Below, piece by piece: positions 8,147-16,431 of a stretch of DNA of 63,615 nt. Position 1 is the first letter of the stretch. Every line of letters starts with the position of its first letter. The position numbers and the translations under genes are program-made. Origin of the DNA: Myxococcales bacterium UBA5297 (GTDB lineage: Bacteria; Myxococcota; Myxococcia; Myxococcales; UBA5297); the NCBI GenBank assembly GCA_002408385.1, contig DHSB01000004.1:1-63615 (forward strand), in the 5' to 3' direction. The notes under the pieces are model-generated. The model was not told where the DNA came from, ran no database searches, and was given only the letters and a program-made list of their open reading frames with translations.

Positions 8147-9462
8147 GGCTGGAGCGCACATCACTCCTGGAGCGGGTTCGCGCAAGGCAGGCAAAGGTCG
8201 GCGTGGTCGGCATGGGATACGTGGGGCTGCCCCTGTCGCTGGCCTTCAGCGTCGCCGGATTCCCGGTGGTCGGGCTCGACGTCGATCCCCGCAAGATCGA
8301 GGCGATCGGCAAGGGGACGAGCTACTTCCGCCACATCCCGAGCGAGCCTCTGGCCAAGGCAGTCGGCGAGGGTCGCTTGAGGGCGACGGGCGACTTCGCC
8401 CAGGCCCGCGAGCTCGACGCGCTGATCATCTGCGTCCCGACGCCGCTGACCCCGGCCCGCGAGCCGGACATGAGCTTCATCGTCAACACGGCCGAAGCGC
8501 TCGCTCCGCACGTGCGCCCGGGGCAGCTCTTCTCGCTCGAGTCGACGACGTGGCCGGGAACGACCGACGAGGTGCTCAAGCCCATCCTCGAGCGCGGCGG
8601 CCTGAGGGCGGGCATCGACTTTTTCCTCGCCTTCTCGCCCGAGCGAGAAGACCCGGGCGGCCACTCGGCGAGCACCACGCCCAAGGTCGTCGGCGGCTAT
8701 TCGCCGGCCTGCCTGGAGGTCGCCTGCGAGCTCTACGGCGCGGCGGTGCCCAAGGTCGTGCCGGTCTCCTCGACCCGCGCCGCCGAGCTGACCAAGCTGC
8801 TCGAGAACATCTTCCGCGGCGTCAACATCGCGCTCGTCAACGAGATGAAGATGCTCTGCGACCGCATGGGCCTGGACGTCTGGGAGGTGATCGACGCGGC
8901 CTCGACCAAGGGCTTCGGTTTCATGCCCTTCTATCCGGGGCCGGGGCTGGGCGGGCACTGCATCCCCATCGACCCCTTCTACCTGACGTGGAAGGCGCGC
9001 GAGTTCGAGATGCAGACGCGCTTCATCGAGCTGGCCGGCGAGATCAACACGAACATGCCCTACTACGTCCTCCAGCGCACCTTCCAGGCGCTCAACCGGC
9101 ACCAGAAGGCGCTCCAGGGCGCCAAGGTGCTCGTGCTCGGCGTGGCCTACAAGAAGGACATCGACGACGTGCGCGAGTCGCCGGCGGTCCGGGTCATCGA
9201 GCTGCTGCAGGAGCACGGCGCGCAGGTGAGCTACCACGACCCGTACATCGAGCGGATCCCGAAGATGCGCGCCCACGACCTGCGGCTCGAGTCCCAGCCG
9301 CTGACAAGCGAGTTGCTCGGCTCGGCCGACGTCGTCATGGTGCTCACCGACCACTCGGCCATCGACTACGCCTGGGTTGTGCGCGAGGCGAAGCTGGTCG
9401 TCGACACGCGCAACGCCACCCGCGGCCTGCCGGGCGCAGAGCAGAAGGTGGTGAAGGCCTGA
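8143..9462 (+). CDS. Nucleotide-sugar dehydrogenase (UDP-GlcNAc/ManNAc type)
   Basis: A 439-residue cytoplasmic enzyme that oxidises the C6 of a UDP-sugar to the uronic acid with two NAD+. The NAD-binding motif GMGYVG lies at residues 23-28; the central dimerisation segment has ELTKLLENIFRGVNIAL; the catalytic Cys is in GGHCIPIDPFYL (Cys about 273); the C-terminal domain begins with VLVLGVAYKKDIDDVRESP. The KKDIDD pattern and PYYVLQR resemble the WbpA/TviB branch acting on N-acetylated hexosamines rather than UDP-glucose, but substrate cannot be fixed by eye. GGGGGAGGGC precedes ATG 8143; it overlaps the heparinase-like gene by four bases, so the two are translationally coupled. Confidence 0.92.
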   Translation: MRLERTSLLERVRARQAKVGVVGMGYVGLPLSLAFSVAGFPVVGLDVDPRKIEAIGKGTSYFRHIPSEPLAKAVGEGRLRATGDFAQARELDALIICVPTPLTPAREPDMSFIVNTAEALAPHVRPGQLFSLESTTWPGTTDEVLKPILERGGLRAGIDFFLAFSPEREDPGGHSASTTPKVVGGYSPACLEVACELYGAAVPKVVPVSSTRAAELTKLLENIFRGVNIALVNEMKMLCDRMGLDVWEVIDAASTKGFGFMPFYPGPGLGGHCIPIDPFYLTWKAREFEMQTRFIELAGEINTNMPYYVLQRTFQALNRHQKALQGAKVLVLGVAYKKDIDDVRESPAVRVIELLQEHGAQVSYHDPYIERIPKMRAHDLRLESQPLTSELLGSADVVMVLTDHSAIDYAWVVREAKLVVDTRNATRGLPGAEQKVVKA

Positions 9463-9490
9463 GGCAAGGCGCAAAGCCCCGGACGGCGGC

Positions 9491-9721
9491 CGATGGACCA
9501 ACGTGATGGAGGGCGGACGACGAGATGGACGGCAGAGCGCCAGCTTTGCCTCTGCGACCGCACGAGGTGATTCGCGGATTGGACGAGAGATCCGATACCG
9601 ACGATGGACGGCGGAGCTGCAGCTTTGCCTCGGCGGCCGGCACGGCGGACGAGTAGTGGACGGCCGAGCGCCAGCTCCGCCAGGTCCGCACGGCGACCCA
9701 TCAGGCCGCTTCAGCGATCGC
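9491..9721 (+). repeat. Array of imperfect tandem repeats (family D)
   Basis: Three related units of about 40 bases start at 9525, 9604 and 9656: ATGGACGGC(A/G/C)GAGC followed by CAGCTTTGCCTC or a variant and ending in CGCACG or GGCACG. A weaker partial unit begins at about 9491. Spacing is 79 and 52 bases. The units are too diverged and unevenly spaced for a CRISPR array and encode nothing plausible. They fill the gap between two convergent genes. Confidence 0.65.
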
Positions 9722-10255
9722 TCACACTTGGCGCTCGAAGTAGTGGAGCCCGATGGCCATCGCCCGCCACAGCGGCAGCTCCGGCGGCGCGCTCTCCTCG
9801 ATCTGCTCGGCGCGCAGGAACGGACCGTCGAGCGTGACGGTCGCGGGCACCGAAAAGAACTCGAGGATGACGCTCTGAATCTCCGGGCTTTCGACCAACC
9901 GGGCGAGCTGCGGCTCGGACTTGCCGTCGATGTAGACGAGCTGGTCGAAGAACGGGTCGCCGACCTGGATCTCCTTGCGGAACAGCTTGGTGATGCGCGT
10001 GCCGAGCCCTTCACGCCGGAAGGTCGCCTTGACTCCGAAATTCCTCCCGAGCAGCCCGGTCATGACCAGGTGGTGCTGCAGCGTGCCGTTGTCGTCATTC
10101 GGCCGCGTGGTGAAGCGCTCGGCGCTGATCGAGAACCCGCGACTGACCAGCCGCTGGTGCGGGTCGCCGTGGTAGCAGTTCTGGCAAAGGTCGAGCTCGC
10201 ACAGGCGCGCGCCTCCGGCCGTCGATGGATCGCCACACATTCCGCATGTGCTCAT
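9722..10255 (-). CDS. Hypothetical protein with N-terminal zinc-ribbon-like Cys cluster
   Basis: A 177-residue protein starting at ATG 10255, preceded by GGGAGGCTGCC. Residues 1-30 hold CGMCGD, then CELDLCQNC, a pattern able to bind one or two zinc ions. The remainder is a mixed alpha/beta domain with GVKATFRREGLGTRI and FRKEIQVGDPFFD; the second half contains SVILEFFSVPATVTLDGPFL. There is no signal peptide. I do not recognise the domain. It lies alone between the repeat array and the truB terminator region. Confidence 0.65.
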   Translation of the reverse strand: MSTCGMCGDPSTAGGARLCELDLCQNCYHGDPHQRLVSRGFSISAERFTTRPNDDNGTLQHHLVMTGLLGRNFGVKATFRREGLGTRITKLFRKEIQVGDPFFDQLVYIDGKSEPQLARLVESPEIQSVILEFFSVPATVTLDGPFLRAEQIEESAPPELPLWRAMAIGLHYFERQV

Positions 10256-10367
10256 GGCAGCCTCCCCTTGGGCCCGCGGCCGCACAGGGGCTGGCCCTGC
10301 ACAGGTGGGCAGATGAATGCTGACGCCATCTTAAGCCGGGCATTGAGACAGGTCAGCAAGCCGCAGC

Positions 10368-10391
10368 GCCGCTTGGCCGCGGCCAAGCGGC
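10368..10391. terminator. 24-bp perfect palindrome downstream of truB
   Basis: GCCGCTTGGCCG followed by its exact reverse complement CGGCCAAGCGGC, with no spacer. It lies 15 bases beyond the truB stop. As RNA it would form an 11-bp stem. There is no T-tract on the minus strand, so a rho-independent terminator is only partly supported; an mRNA 3'-end stabiliser or a protein site is also possible. Confidence 0.45.
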
Positions 10392-10405
10392 CCGGGGCCT
10401 TGCGC

Positions 10406-11314
10406 TTAGCCGGTGCCTGCGAGCACGCGCAGGTACTGAGCAACGCCCTCTCGCCATTCGGCGACCGCCAGCACGCGCCCGTCCTCGGCCGTCATGCGCA
10501 GCCTGGCGCCTTCGGCGAGCTCGCCGAGCGCAGGCAGATCCCTCGCGGTCAAGCGCTGGCCTTGGCGGATTCGAGCCTCGGGCGCGGGGCCGACCATGAC
10601 CTCTGGCATGGTCGCCAGCGCCTCCCGGTCCCCGACCATCCGCCCCTGGAGCTCTTCGCGGGGCAGGGCTCGCAGCTCAAAGAAAGAAATCGCCCGTGCC
10701 AGGGTGAACGGCCCGCTCGCGGTGCGCCGCAGCGCCGTAAGGTGGGCATGGCAGCCGAGCCTCTCGCCGAGCTCGTGCGCGAGGGTCCGCACGTAGGTCC
10801 CTTTCGAGCAGCGCACCCGGATGCTCAGCAGCGGCGCCTCGAGGGCGAGCAGCTCGATCTCGTGGACAACGACCCTGCGCGCGGCGCGCTCGACCTCGAC
10901 CCCCTTGCGCGCGAGCTCGTAGAGCCGCTTGCCGTCGACGCGGACCGCCGAGTACATCGGCGGCACCTGCTCAAGCTCGCCGTGGAACCGTTCGAGGGTC
11001 TCGAGCAACCGCTCGCGCGGCAGCTCACCGACCGGCGCCTCGGCGATGACCTTGCCCGTCCGATCCTGCGTGTCGGTCGCAGCGCCGAGGCGAACCTCGG
11101 CGACGTACTCTTTGTCGCCCTCGGTCAGGAAGGGGACGAGCCGGGTCGCCGTTCCCAGACAGACCGGCAGCACGCCGGTCGCCATCGGATCGAGCGTGCC
11201 GGTGTGGCCGGCCTTCTTCACCCGCAGGGCGCGGCGCGCCTCGGCGACGACGTCGAAGGAGGTCTTGCCCTCGGGTTTGTCGATGACCAGGACGCCATTC
11301 ATCGCTTCGGTCAC
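10406..11314 (-). CDS. truB: tRNA pseudouridine(55) synthase
   Basis: A 302-residue enzyme that converts U55 of the tRNA T-loop to pseudouridine. The catalytic Asp is residue 42 in GHTGTLDPMATG; KPEGKTSFDVV (13-23) and the YSAVRVDGKRLYELAR segment are typical, as is the C-terminal PUA-like region. The start is a GTG at 11314 whose GTGA overlaps the nrnA stop, with GAGAGG upstream; an ATG at 11302 (MNGVLVIDKP) is an alternative. Translationally coupled to nrnA in the ylxP-rbfA-nrnA-truB unit. Confidence 0.95.
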   Translation of the reverse strand: MTEAMNGVLVIDKPEGKTSFDVVAEARRALRVKKAGHTGTLDPMATGVLPVCLGTATRLVPFLTEGDKEYVAEVRLGAATDTQDRTGKVIAEAPVGELPRERLLETLERFHGELEQVPPMYSAVRVDGKRLYELARKGVEVERAARRVVVHEIELLALEAPLLSIRVRCSKGTYVRTLAHELGERLGCHAHLTALRRTASGPFTLARAISFFELRALPREELQGRMVGDREALATMPEVMVGPAPEARIRQGQRLTARDLPALGELAEGARLRMTAEDGRVLAVAEWREGVAQYLRVLAGTG

Positions 11315-12339
11315 CGCCTGAACCTCTCGAGCGCCTTCTCGACCTCGCGCAGGACGATGGCGCGCACCTCGTCGAGCGAGCCCTCGACCGCGCAGCCGGC
11401 CGCGTTGTGATGGCCGCCGCCGCCAAAGCGCGTGGCGATGGCCCCGACGTCGACCTTGCCGCGTGAGCGGAAGCTGACCCGGTGGTGCGTCGCCGTCTCC
11501 TCGCGGAAGAGCAGCGCCACCTCGACCCCGGCGATGGAGCGCGGGTAGCTGATGAAGCCGTCGGCGGTCTCCTCCTGCGTGCCGACGAGGTCGAAGATCT
11601 CCCGGCTCGCGGTGACCCAGGCGACCTGGCCGTTCATGCCGACCGACAGCGTCTTGAGCACCTCGGAGAGCAGGCGCACGCGCTGCAGGGGCTGGCTCTC
11701 GTACATGCGCGAGGTGACCTCACCGGGGCGCACGCCCAGGTCGACGAGCTCCTTGGCTATCGCCATGCACTCGGGGTTGGTGTTCGAGTGCCGGAAGCTG
11801 CCGGTGTCGCAGACGAGCGAGACCCAGAGGCAGGTGGCGATGTCGAGCGTGAGCGGATGGCCCAGCCTGGCGAGCACGCGGTGGACGAGCACGCCGACCG
11901 CGGCCGCCCGCGGGTCGACGATGTTCACATCGCCGAAGGGCCGGGTGCGCGGATGGTGGTCGAGGTTGAGCATCAGCCCGCGCCGCTCGGCCTGCGGCAG
12001 GTCGGGCCCCAGCCGCGAGCTGTCGCCCGCGTCGCAGGCGATGCAGGCGTCGAAGCGCTCCTCGCGCGACAGGCTGTTGACGATGCGGTTGGCGCCCGGC
12101 AGAAAGCGCAGGTTCTGGGGCGCGCCCTGGGGGCTGTAGACGACCGTGGCTTTGCCGCGCTGCTCAAGTGCCAACGCCAGCGCGAGCGCCGAGCCGAGCG
12201 CGTCGCCGTCGGGGAACTCGTGCATGGTGAGCAGGAACCTCGCGCCGCGCTCGAGGAGCTCGGCGCACCGGGTGATTTCCCTGTCGCGAGCGGGGTGGTC
12301 GCCATGGGGGACTGACACCGGCACCGTTGCTCCCGTCAC
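11311..12339 (-). CDS. nrnA: DHH-family nanoRNase / pAp phosphatase
   Basis: A 342-residue DHH/DHHA1 phosphoesterase that removes the last nucleotides from short oligoribonucleotides and can dephosphorylate pAp. Metal ligands are visible: HEFPDGDALGS (His40, Asp44, Asp46), ACDAGD (about Asp103), and NLDHHPRT (DHH at 127-129); the DHHA1 substrate-binding motif GGGGHHNAAGC is near the C-terminus. Its place between rbfA and truB is the conserved one in many bacteria. A 446-base gap with a dispersed repeat separates it from rbfA, so it may need its own promoter. Confidence 0.93.
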   Translation of the reverse strand: MTGATVPVSVPHGDHPARDREITRCAELLERGARFLLTMHEFPDGDALGSALALALALEQRGKATVVYSPQGAPQNLRFLPGANRIVNSLSREERFDACIACDAGDSSRLGPDLPQAERRGLMLNLDHHPRTRPFGDVNIVDPRAAAVGVLVHRVLARLGHPLTLDIATCLWVSLVCDTGSFRHSNTNPECMAIAKELVDLGVRPGEVTSRMYESQPLQRVRLLSEVLKTLSVGMNGQVAWVTASREIFDLVGTQEETADGFISYPRSIAGVEVALLFREETATHHRVSFRSRGKVDVGAIATRFGGGGHHNAAGCAVEGSLDEVRAIVLREVEKALERFRR

Positions 12340-12785
12340 CTGGCCTTGCGCCCTGTTCGTTGTGTGGACTTCTTGCCGGCCGACCCGCGCGAGTCGAAAG
12401 GCGCTCGACTCGAGGTCTGTCGCGAAATCACCCTCACCTCGGCTCGCCCCCTCCGACCTCGAGCAAAGCCGAGAGGCTCAAGCCTGCCGAGGGGCTCGGG
12501 CTGACCGGTTTTCGCTCGAAGGGTTCTTCGATGCATCTTCGGGGCACCGTCCGGTCTTGTCTCGCCCTCTCCGAGCGCAGGCCGCTCGTCTCCTGCAGGA
12601 CCAAGCGAGGCAAGGCGCCCGTGGAGACTCGGGCCTCTCGACTCTGCTCTCAGTGACCGGGGCGAGACCTCGCCGGAGGTCTGGAAGCACGAGCGCCGTC
12701 GCGGTCGCGCCAGGTTTTCCCCGGTTGGAGCAGTCGTCTTGATGGTCAATGCTCCCTGCTGTCGACTGCCGACTCTCGACTGTCG
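12340..12785. other. Gap inside the rbfA-nrnA unit, containing repeat B copy 1
   Basis: No gene. Most of it is a copy of dispersed family B (about 12418-12560); the right end (12755-12785) carries GTCGACTGCCGACTCTCGAC-type motifs that abut the rbfA stop codon at 12786. Confidence 0.5.
12418..12560 (+). repeat. Dispersed repeat family B, copy 1
   Basis: Left end TGTCGCGAAATCACCC; right part 12495-12532 (begins GCTCGGGCTGACCGG, ends GGGTTCTTCGA) matches 30228-30265 at 36 of 38 positions. The left GTCG..GAA..ACCC end and the right GGGTTCTTCGAC end are roughly inverted copies of each other. Confidence 0.7.
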
Positions 12786-13184
12786 CTAGCCCGTCTCGTT
12801 CGGATCGCGCTGCTCGCCCTCGACCTGCTCGCGGCGCTGCTCCTCTTCGTGCACCTGCTTGATGAGCCGCTCGATCCTGTCGCCGTGCTCGATGGCCTCG
12901 TCGTAGACGAAGTGCAGCTCGGGTGTGACCTTGGTCTTGAGCGCCTTGCCGAGCTCGCGGCGGATGAAGCCGCGGGCCGCGTCGAGCCCCTTGGCCGTGT
13001 CGGCGCGCACCTTCTCGTCGCCGTGAACCGCGTAGTAGACCCAGGCCTCGCGCAAGTCGGGCGAGACTTTCGCGCCGGTGATGGTCACGAAGCCGATGCG
13101 CGGGTCCTTCAGACCCCGCACGAGCATGGTGCTGATCTCTTGCTGTATGAGCGCTGCGACGCGCTCGGTCCTCTGCGTCGTCAT
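12786..13184 (-). CDS. rbfA: 30S ribosome-binding factor A
   Basis: A 132-residue protein with a KH-like fold that binds the 30S subunit and assists 16S rRNA 5'-end maturation. Typical segments are RVAALIQQEIS (about 8-18), DPRIGFVTIT (about 27-36), and the AARGFIRRELGKAL region, followed by PELHFVYDEAIEHGDRIERLI. A hydrophilic Glu/Arg tail follows. It starts 35 bases downstream of the ylxP-like gene, as in the usual infB-ylxP-rbfA order, but infB is not in this window. Confidence 0.93.
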   Translation of the reverse strand: MTTQRTERVAALIQQEISTMLVRGLKDPRIGFVTITGAKVSPDLREAWVYYAVHGDEKVRADTAKGLDAARGFIRRELGKALKTKVTPELHFVYDEAIEHGDRIERLIKQVHEEEQRREQVEGEQRDPNETG

Positions 13185-13219
13185 CGACGGTCTGCCTTTC
13201 CTGCTCCGAGAGTTTCGAT

Positions 13220-13798
13220 TCAGTCCTCGTCGCCCTCGTTCTCGCCGGGGCGCAAAGCGCGCATCCGCTGGCGAAGCTCATCGAGGGCGCGCTCGCGCTC
13301 GCTTTCACCGAGCGGCTTGCGGGCCTTGCCGGCCGGCTGCACGCGCGGCTGCGGGCGGCTTCGGGAAACCTCGCCCTCCGCCTCGGCGAGGGTTCGCATG
13401 CTGCGCCAAGTCTCGCTGCGCTCAGCCTCCGCCTCGGCTTCGGCCAGGCTGCGGTGGGCGCCGCGGGCCATCGCGCCGAAGCTCGAGCCGTCGTCGCCGT
13501 AGAGCTCGCCGCCCATCGGGATCACCTCGGTCGAAGTGCAGAGCACGGGCGCGACGTAGAGCTCCTCGACGAACCGCAGCACCTTGTCGACGCTCTCCTG
13601 GGCAAAGGCGTGATCGTTGGCGACTGCCGCCACGCCGATGGTCGCCTTCTGCCACAGGTCGTTGTCCTCAACCTCGGCTATCGAGACGTTGAAGCGCGAC
13701 TTGACCTTGTCGAGCACCTTGTGGACGACGTGGCGCTTGCTCTTGAGCGAGCCCGAGTCGGGAATCGAGAGCGTGATCCTTGCGACGGCGACGAACAT
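13220..13798 (-). CDS. ylxP: DUF503 (YlxP-like) protein with extended tail
   Basis: The first 95 residues form a DUF503/YlxP domain: SLKSKRHVVHKVLDKVKSRF (about 18-37), then VSIAEVEDNDLWQKATIGVAAVAND. Family members are small proteins coded between infB and rbfA; a role in ribosome assembly is presumed. Here a further roughly 95 residues, rich in Glu, Arg and Ala and probably disordered, follow and end in an acidic stretch, so the protein (192 aa) is about twice the normal length. First gene of the minus-strand unit; a candidate promoter is at 13853-13882. Confidence 0.88.
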   Translation of the reverse strand: MFVAVARITLSIPDSGSLKSKRHVVHKVLDKVKSRFNVSIAEVEDNDLWQKATIGVAAVANDHAFAQESVDKVLRFVEELYVAPVLCTSTEVIPMGGELYGDDGSSFGAMARGAHRSLAEAEAEAERSETWRSMRTLAEAEGEVSRSRPQPRVQPAGKARKPLGESERERALDELRQRMRALRPGENEGDED

Positions 13799-13852
13799 GC
13801 GGCGGGTGACCCCCTGGGAGCCTGCCTCTCGAGCGAGAGGGTAAAGTTGTCT

Positions 13853-13882
13853 TTCTTACAGCAGGAGCGAAACCTTTCTCAA
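13853..13882 (-). promoter_or_regulatory. Candidate promoter for ylxP-rbfA-nrnA-truB
   Basis: On the minus strand TTGAGA (13877-13882) and TAAGAA (13853-13858) are separated by 18 bases. A 7-bp inverted repeat (CCTCTCG-AG-CGAGAGG, 13825-13840) lies in the resulting leader. The -10 is weak, so this is tentative. Confidence 0.3.
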
Positions 13883-14070
13883 CCTCTGGCGGGAGGGCTT
13901 TCGTTCCCTGCGCGCCGCATGGCGCCCGCGGGCAGTCCGACTGCCGCCTCTCCGCACGATGAAACGGACGATTTTCGCCGCCGGGGGCGGGGGAGGGGTC
14001 GGCGGCGCGCGGGCGAGCGGAGCCCGGCTCTGCAGCGCGGTGACGGAAGATGCGCTCGCTCCCGCGTACA

Positions 14071-14099
14071 TTGACGCCCCTTTAGGCTCCCCCTATCTT
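14071..14099 (+). promoter_or_regulatory. Sigma-70-type promoter of nuoCD
   Basis: TTGACG (14071-14076), a 17-base spacer, and TATCTT (14094-14099). Transcription would begin near 14106, giving a leader of about 37 bases before nuoC. This is one of the best promoter matches in the window. Confidence 0.6.
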
Positions 14100-14142
14100 C
14101 GCCGGCCTCTGGGCCGTCCGGCCGCGTCCACGAGGAAAACCG

Positions 14143-14679
14143 ATGAGGGCATCGCTCGATCGTCTCAGGGACAGGTTTGCCGAGAAGGTCCTCTTGGCCT
14201 ACTCGACCGAGCAGGGTGACGACTTCGCCGTCGTCGACCCCGCGGCGCTGCGCGAGGTCGCGCGGTTCTGCAAGGAGGAGCCCGAGCTCGACCTGCGCAT
14301 GTTCGTCTCGATGTGCGTGGTCGACCGGCTCCTGCTGCCGGAGGGCGGGCCTCGCTTCGAGCTCGTCTACCAGCTTCGCCAGGGCCGCGAGCCGTGGAAG
14401 AAGCTGCACCTGAAGGTGCGGCTGACCGAGGAGAGGCCGCAGGTCGACTCGGTACAGCCGATCTGGAAAGGCGCCGACTGGTGGGAGCGCTACGCCTGGG
14501 ACTTCTACGGCATCCGCTTCACGGGCCACCCGGACCTGCGGCGCATCCTGATGTACGAGGAATTCGAGGGGCACCCGCTGCGCAAGGACTATCCGCTCCG
14601 GGGCCGGCAGCCGCTCGTCGAGGGGCGCGGGTCTGAGGAGCTGATCCGCGGACCGGGCGCCGCGCCGCCGAAGAAGTAG
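14143..14679 (+). CDS. nuoC: NADH-quinone oxidoreductase subunit C
   Basis: A 178-residue subunit of the peripheral arm of respiratory complex I (30-kDa family). The signature segment ERYAWDFYGIRFTGHPDLRRILM (about residues 115-137) and the end GHPLRKDYPLRG are clear. The N-terminal domain is typical in length. It is separate from, not fused to, NuoD, and is followed after 22 bases by nuoD. No nuoA, nuoB or nuoE-N are in the window, so the complex I genes of this organism must be split between loci. Confidence 0.95.
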   Translation: MRASLDRLRDRFAEKVLLAYSTEQGDDFAVVDPAALREVARFCKEEPELDLRMFVSMCVVDRLLLPEGGPRFELVYQLRQGREPWKKLHLKVRLTEERPQVDSVQPIWKGADWWERYAWDFYGIRFTGHPDLRRILMYEEFEGHPLRKDYPLRGRQPLVEGRGSEELIRGPGAAPPKK

Positions 14680-14701
14680 CCCGACTCGAGAGGACCCTCC
14701 G

Positions 14702-15943
14702 ATGAGCACCCCCGCGGACGGCAAGGCCCGAGACACTCTCGAGGTCGGCAGGCAGGACCTCCTCAGCCTGCCCGACAGCTCCGAGCGCATGGTCATCAAC
14801 CTGGGCCCGTCCCACCCGGCCATGCACGGCACCGTGCGCATGCTCGTCGAGTTGGAGGGCGAGACGATCGCCAAGGCGGTCCCGGAGATAGGCTTCCTGC
14901 ACCGCGGGTTCGAGAAGAGCTGCGAGGCCTCGACCTGGACGCAGTGCCTGCCGTACGTCGACCGGCTCAATTACGTCTCGTCGCTGCTCAACGACTTCGG
15001 CTACCTGGTGGTGGTCGAAAAGCTGCTGCGCCTTGAGATCCCGGAGCGGGCGAAGTTCATCCGCGTCATTGCCGGCGAGCTGCACCGCATCTGCGACCAC
15101 CTGACGCTGGTCGGCGCGCTCGGCATGGAGCTGGGCGGCTTCACCGCTTTTCTCTACGCGCTCGAAGCCCGCGAGCTCATCTGGGACCGCATCGCCGAGC
15201 TGACCGGCGCGCGGGTGACGACCAGCTTCGGGCGGCCCGGCGGCGTGCAGCGCGACCTGCCTCAGGGCTGGGGCGAGAAGGTGCTCGAGACGCTCGACCG
15301 CGTCGCCGAGCTGCGCGACGAGCTCGACGTGCTGCTGACGCGCAACCGCATCTTCGCCGACCGCACCCGCGGCGCCGGGGTCATCTCGCGCGACGACGCG
15401 CTGGAGTTCGGATTTACCGGCCCTTGCCTGCGCGCCTGCGGGGTGGGCTACGACGTGCGCAAGGCCCACCCGTACTTCGTCTACGACCAGCTCGACTTCG
15501 ACGTGCCGCTCGGCGAGCACGGCGACAACTACGACCGCTACCTCGTGCGCATGGAGGAGATGAAGCAGTCCGACCGCATCGTGCGCCAGGCGCTCGCCAA
15601 GATCCCCGAGGGCCCGGTGATGGTCGGCGACTGGCGAGTCGCGCTGCCGCCGAAGGAGCAGGTCTACGGCACCATCGAAGGCACCATCGCCCACTTCAAG
15701 CTGATCATGGAGGGCATCCAGGTGCCGGCGGGCGAGGCGTATGCGTACACCGAGGCGGCCAACGGCGAGCTCGGCTTCTACGCGGTCTCCGACGGCAGCG
15801 GGCGGCCCTACAAGCTGCACGTGCGCGCGCCGGGCTTCCCCATCCTCTCGGCGGTGCCCTCGATGATCGAAGGCCGGCTGCTCGCCGACCTGATCCCGAC
15901 CTTCGACTCGATCAACATGATCGGCGGCGAGGTCGAGGTGTAG
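14702..15943 (+). CDS. nuoD: NADH-quinone oxidoreductase subunit D
   Basis: A 413-residue 49-kDa-family subunit that forms the quinone-binding chamber of complex I with NuoB. Diagnostic segments are NLGPSHPAMHGTVR (about 34-47), the EIGFLHRGFEKSCE region, LNYVSSLLNDFGY, and the C-terminal DLIPTFDSINMIGGEVEV. The conserved His of GPSHPAMHG is present. An N-terminal extension of about 30 hydrophilic residues precedes the domain. AGAGGACCCTCCG precedes ATG 14702. Confidence 0.96.
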   Translation: MSTPADGKARDTLEVGRQDLLSLPDSSERMVINLGPSHPAMHGTVRMLVELEGETIAKAVPEIGFLHRGFEKSCEASTWTQCLPYVDRLNYVSSLLNDFGYLVVVEKLLRLEIPERAKFIRVIAGELHRICDHLTLVGALGMELGGFTAFLYALEARELIWDRIAELTGARVTTSFGRPGGVQRDLPQGWGEKVLETLDRVAELRDELDVLLTRNRIFADRTRGAGVISRDDALEFGFTGPCLRACGVGYDVRKAHPYFVYDQLDFDVPLGEHGDNYDRYLVRMEEMKQSDRIVRQALAKIPEGPVMVGDWRVALPPKEQVYGTIEGTIAHFKLIMEGIQVPAGEAYAYTEAANGELGFYAVSDGSGRPYKLHVRAPGFPILSAVPSMIEGRLLADLIPTFDSINMIGGEVEV

Positions 15944-16431
15944 CGCGGGCGGACCCGACGGCCGCCGCGGGCCCCGGGGCAGGCGCAGGGCGCGGCCTCT
16001 TCCGAATAGGCTTGCGCTCACGGCGCCGCGCGGGCCTCGAGGTTGCGGCCACAAAGCCGAGGCGCAGGCCCACCGGGTCGCTCCTGAGAACAGCGCCCGA
16101 TGCCGCGGGCGCGTGCGCAGTTGCAGCAGGAGCTGCGAGCGCACTGTCGCGCGCGAGCCTTACGGGTCGTGTGAGAGCGAGGGTCGGGCAAGTTGCAGCC
16201 GGCCCTCCGCCGAAATTCCCGCGCGCAGGCGCGGAAAGAAGAGGGGGATTCGGCCTTGCTGGCCCCTGGTGCTTCACGGCAACCGGCTGTTCGTTCGCGG
16301 AACGCAGCCGGCCAAGCCCCGGCACGGACGGTCCGGGCTTGGCGCACACGAGCACCTGAAGGCCCGCCAGGCCCTGTTCGGCAGGGCCTGGCGGGCGGTA
16401 CCGGTGGGCCTTAGAGCAACGGCGCGGCCGC
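15944..16431. other. Convergent intergenic region with repeat C copy 1
   Basis: About 490 bases between the convergent ends of nuoD and a minus-strand hypothetical gene. It holds one copy of repeat family C (core 16278-16316) and no plausible gene. GC-rich short inverted repeats are present but no textbook terminator. Confidence 0.4.
16278..16316 (+). repeat. Dispersed repeat family C, copy 1
   Basis: Begins GGCAACCGGCTGTTCGTT and ends CAGCCGGCCAAG. It matches the reverse strand of 56786-56824 at 32 of 39 positions, with weaker similarity outside. Both copies lie in intergenic DNA. Confidence 0.6.

Noticed and set aside
5855..8194. A 779-codon open frame antisense to the heparinase-like gene
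   Set aside because: It is a mirror of the real gene: residue composition is Arg/Gly/Ala-rich with no motifs, and the plus strand carries family signatures.
9491..9721. CRISPR array
   Set aside because: Repeat units are diverged and unevenly spaced, and no cas genes are present.
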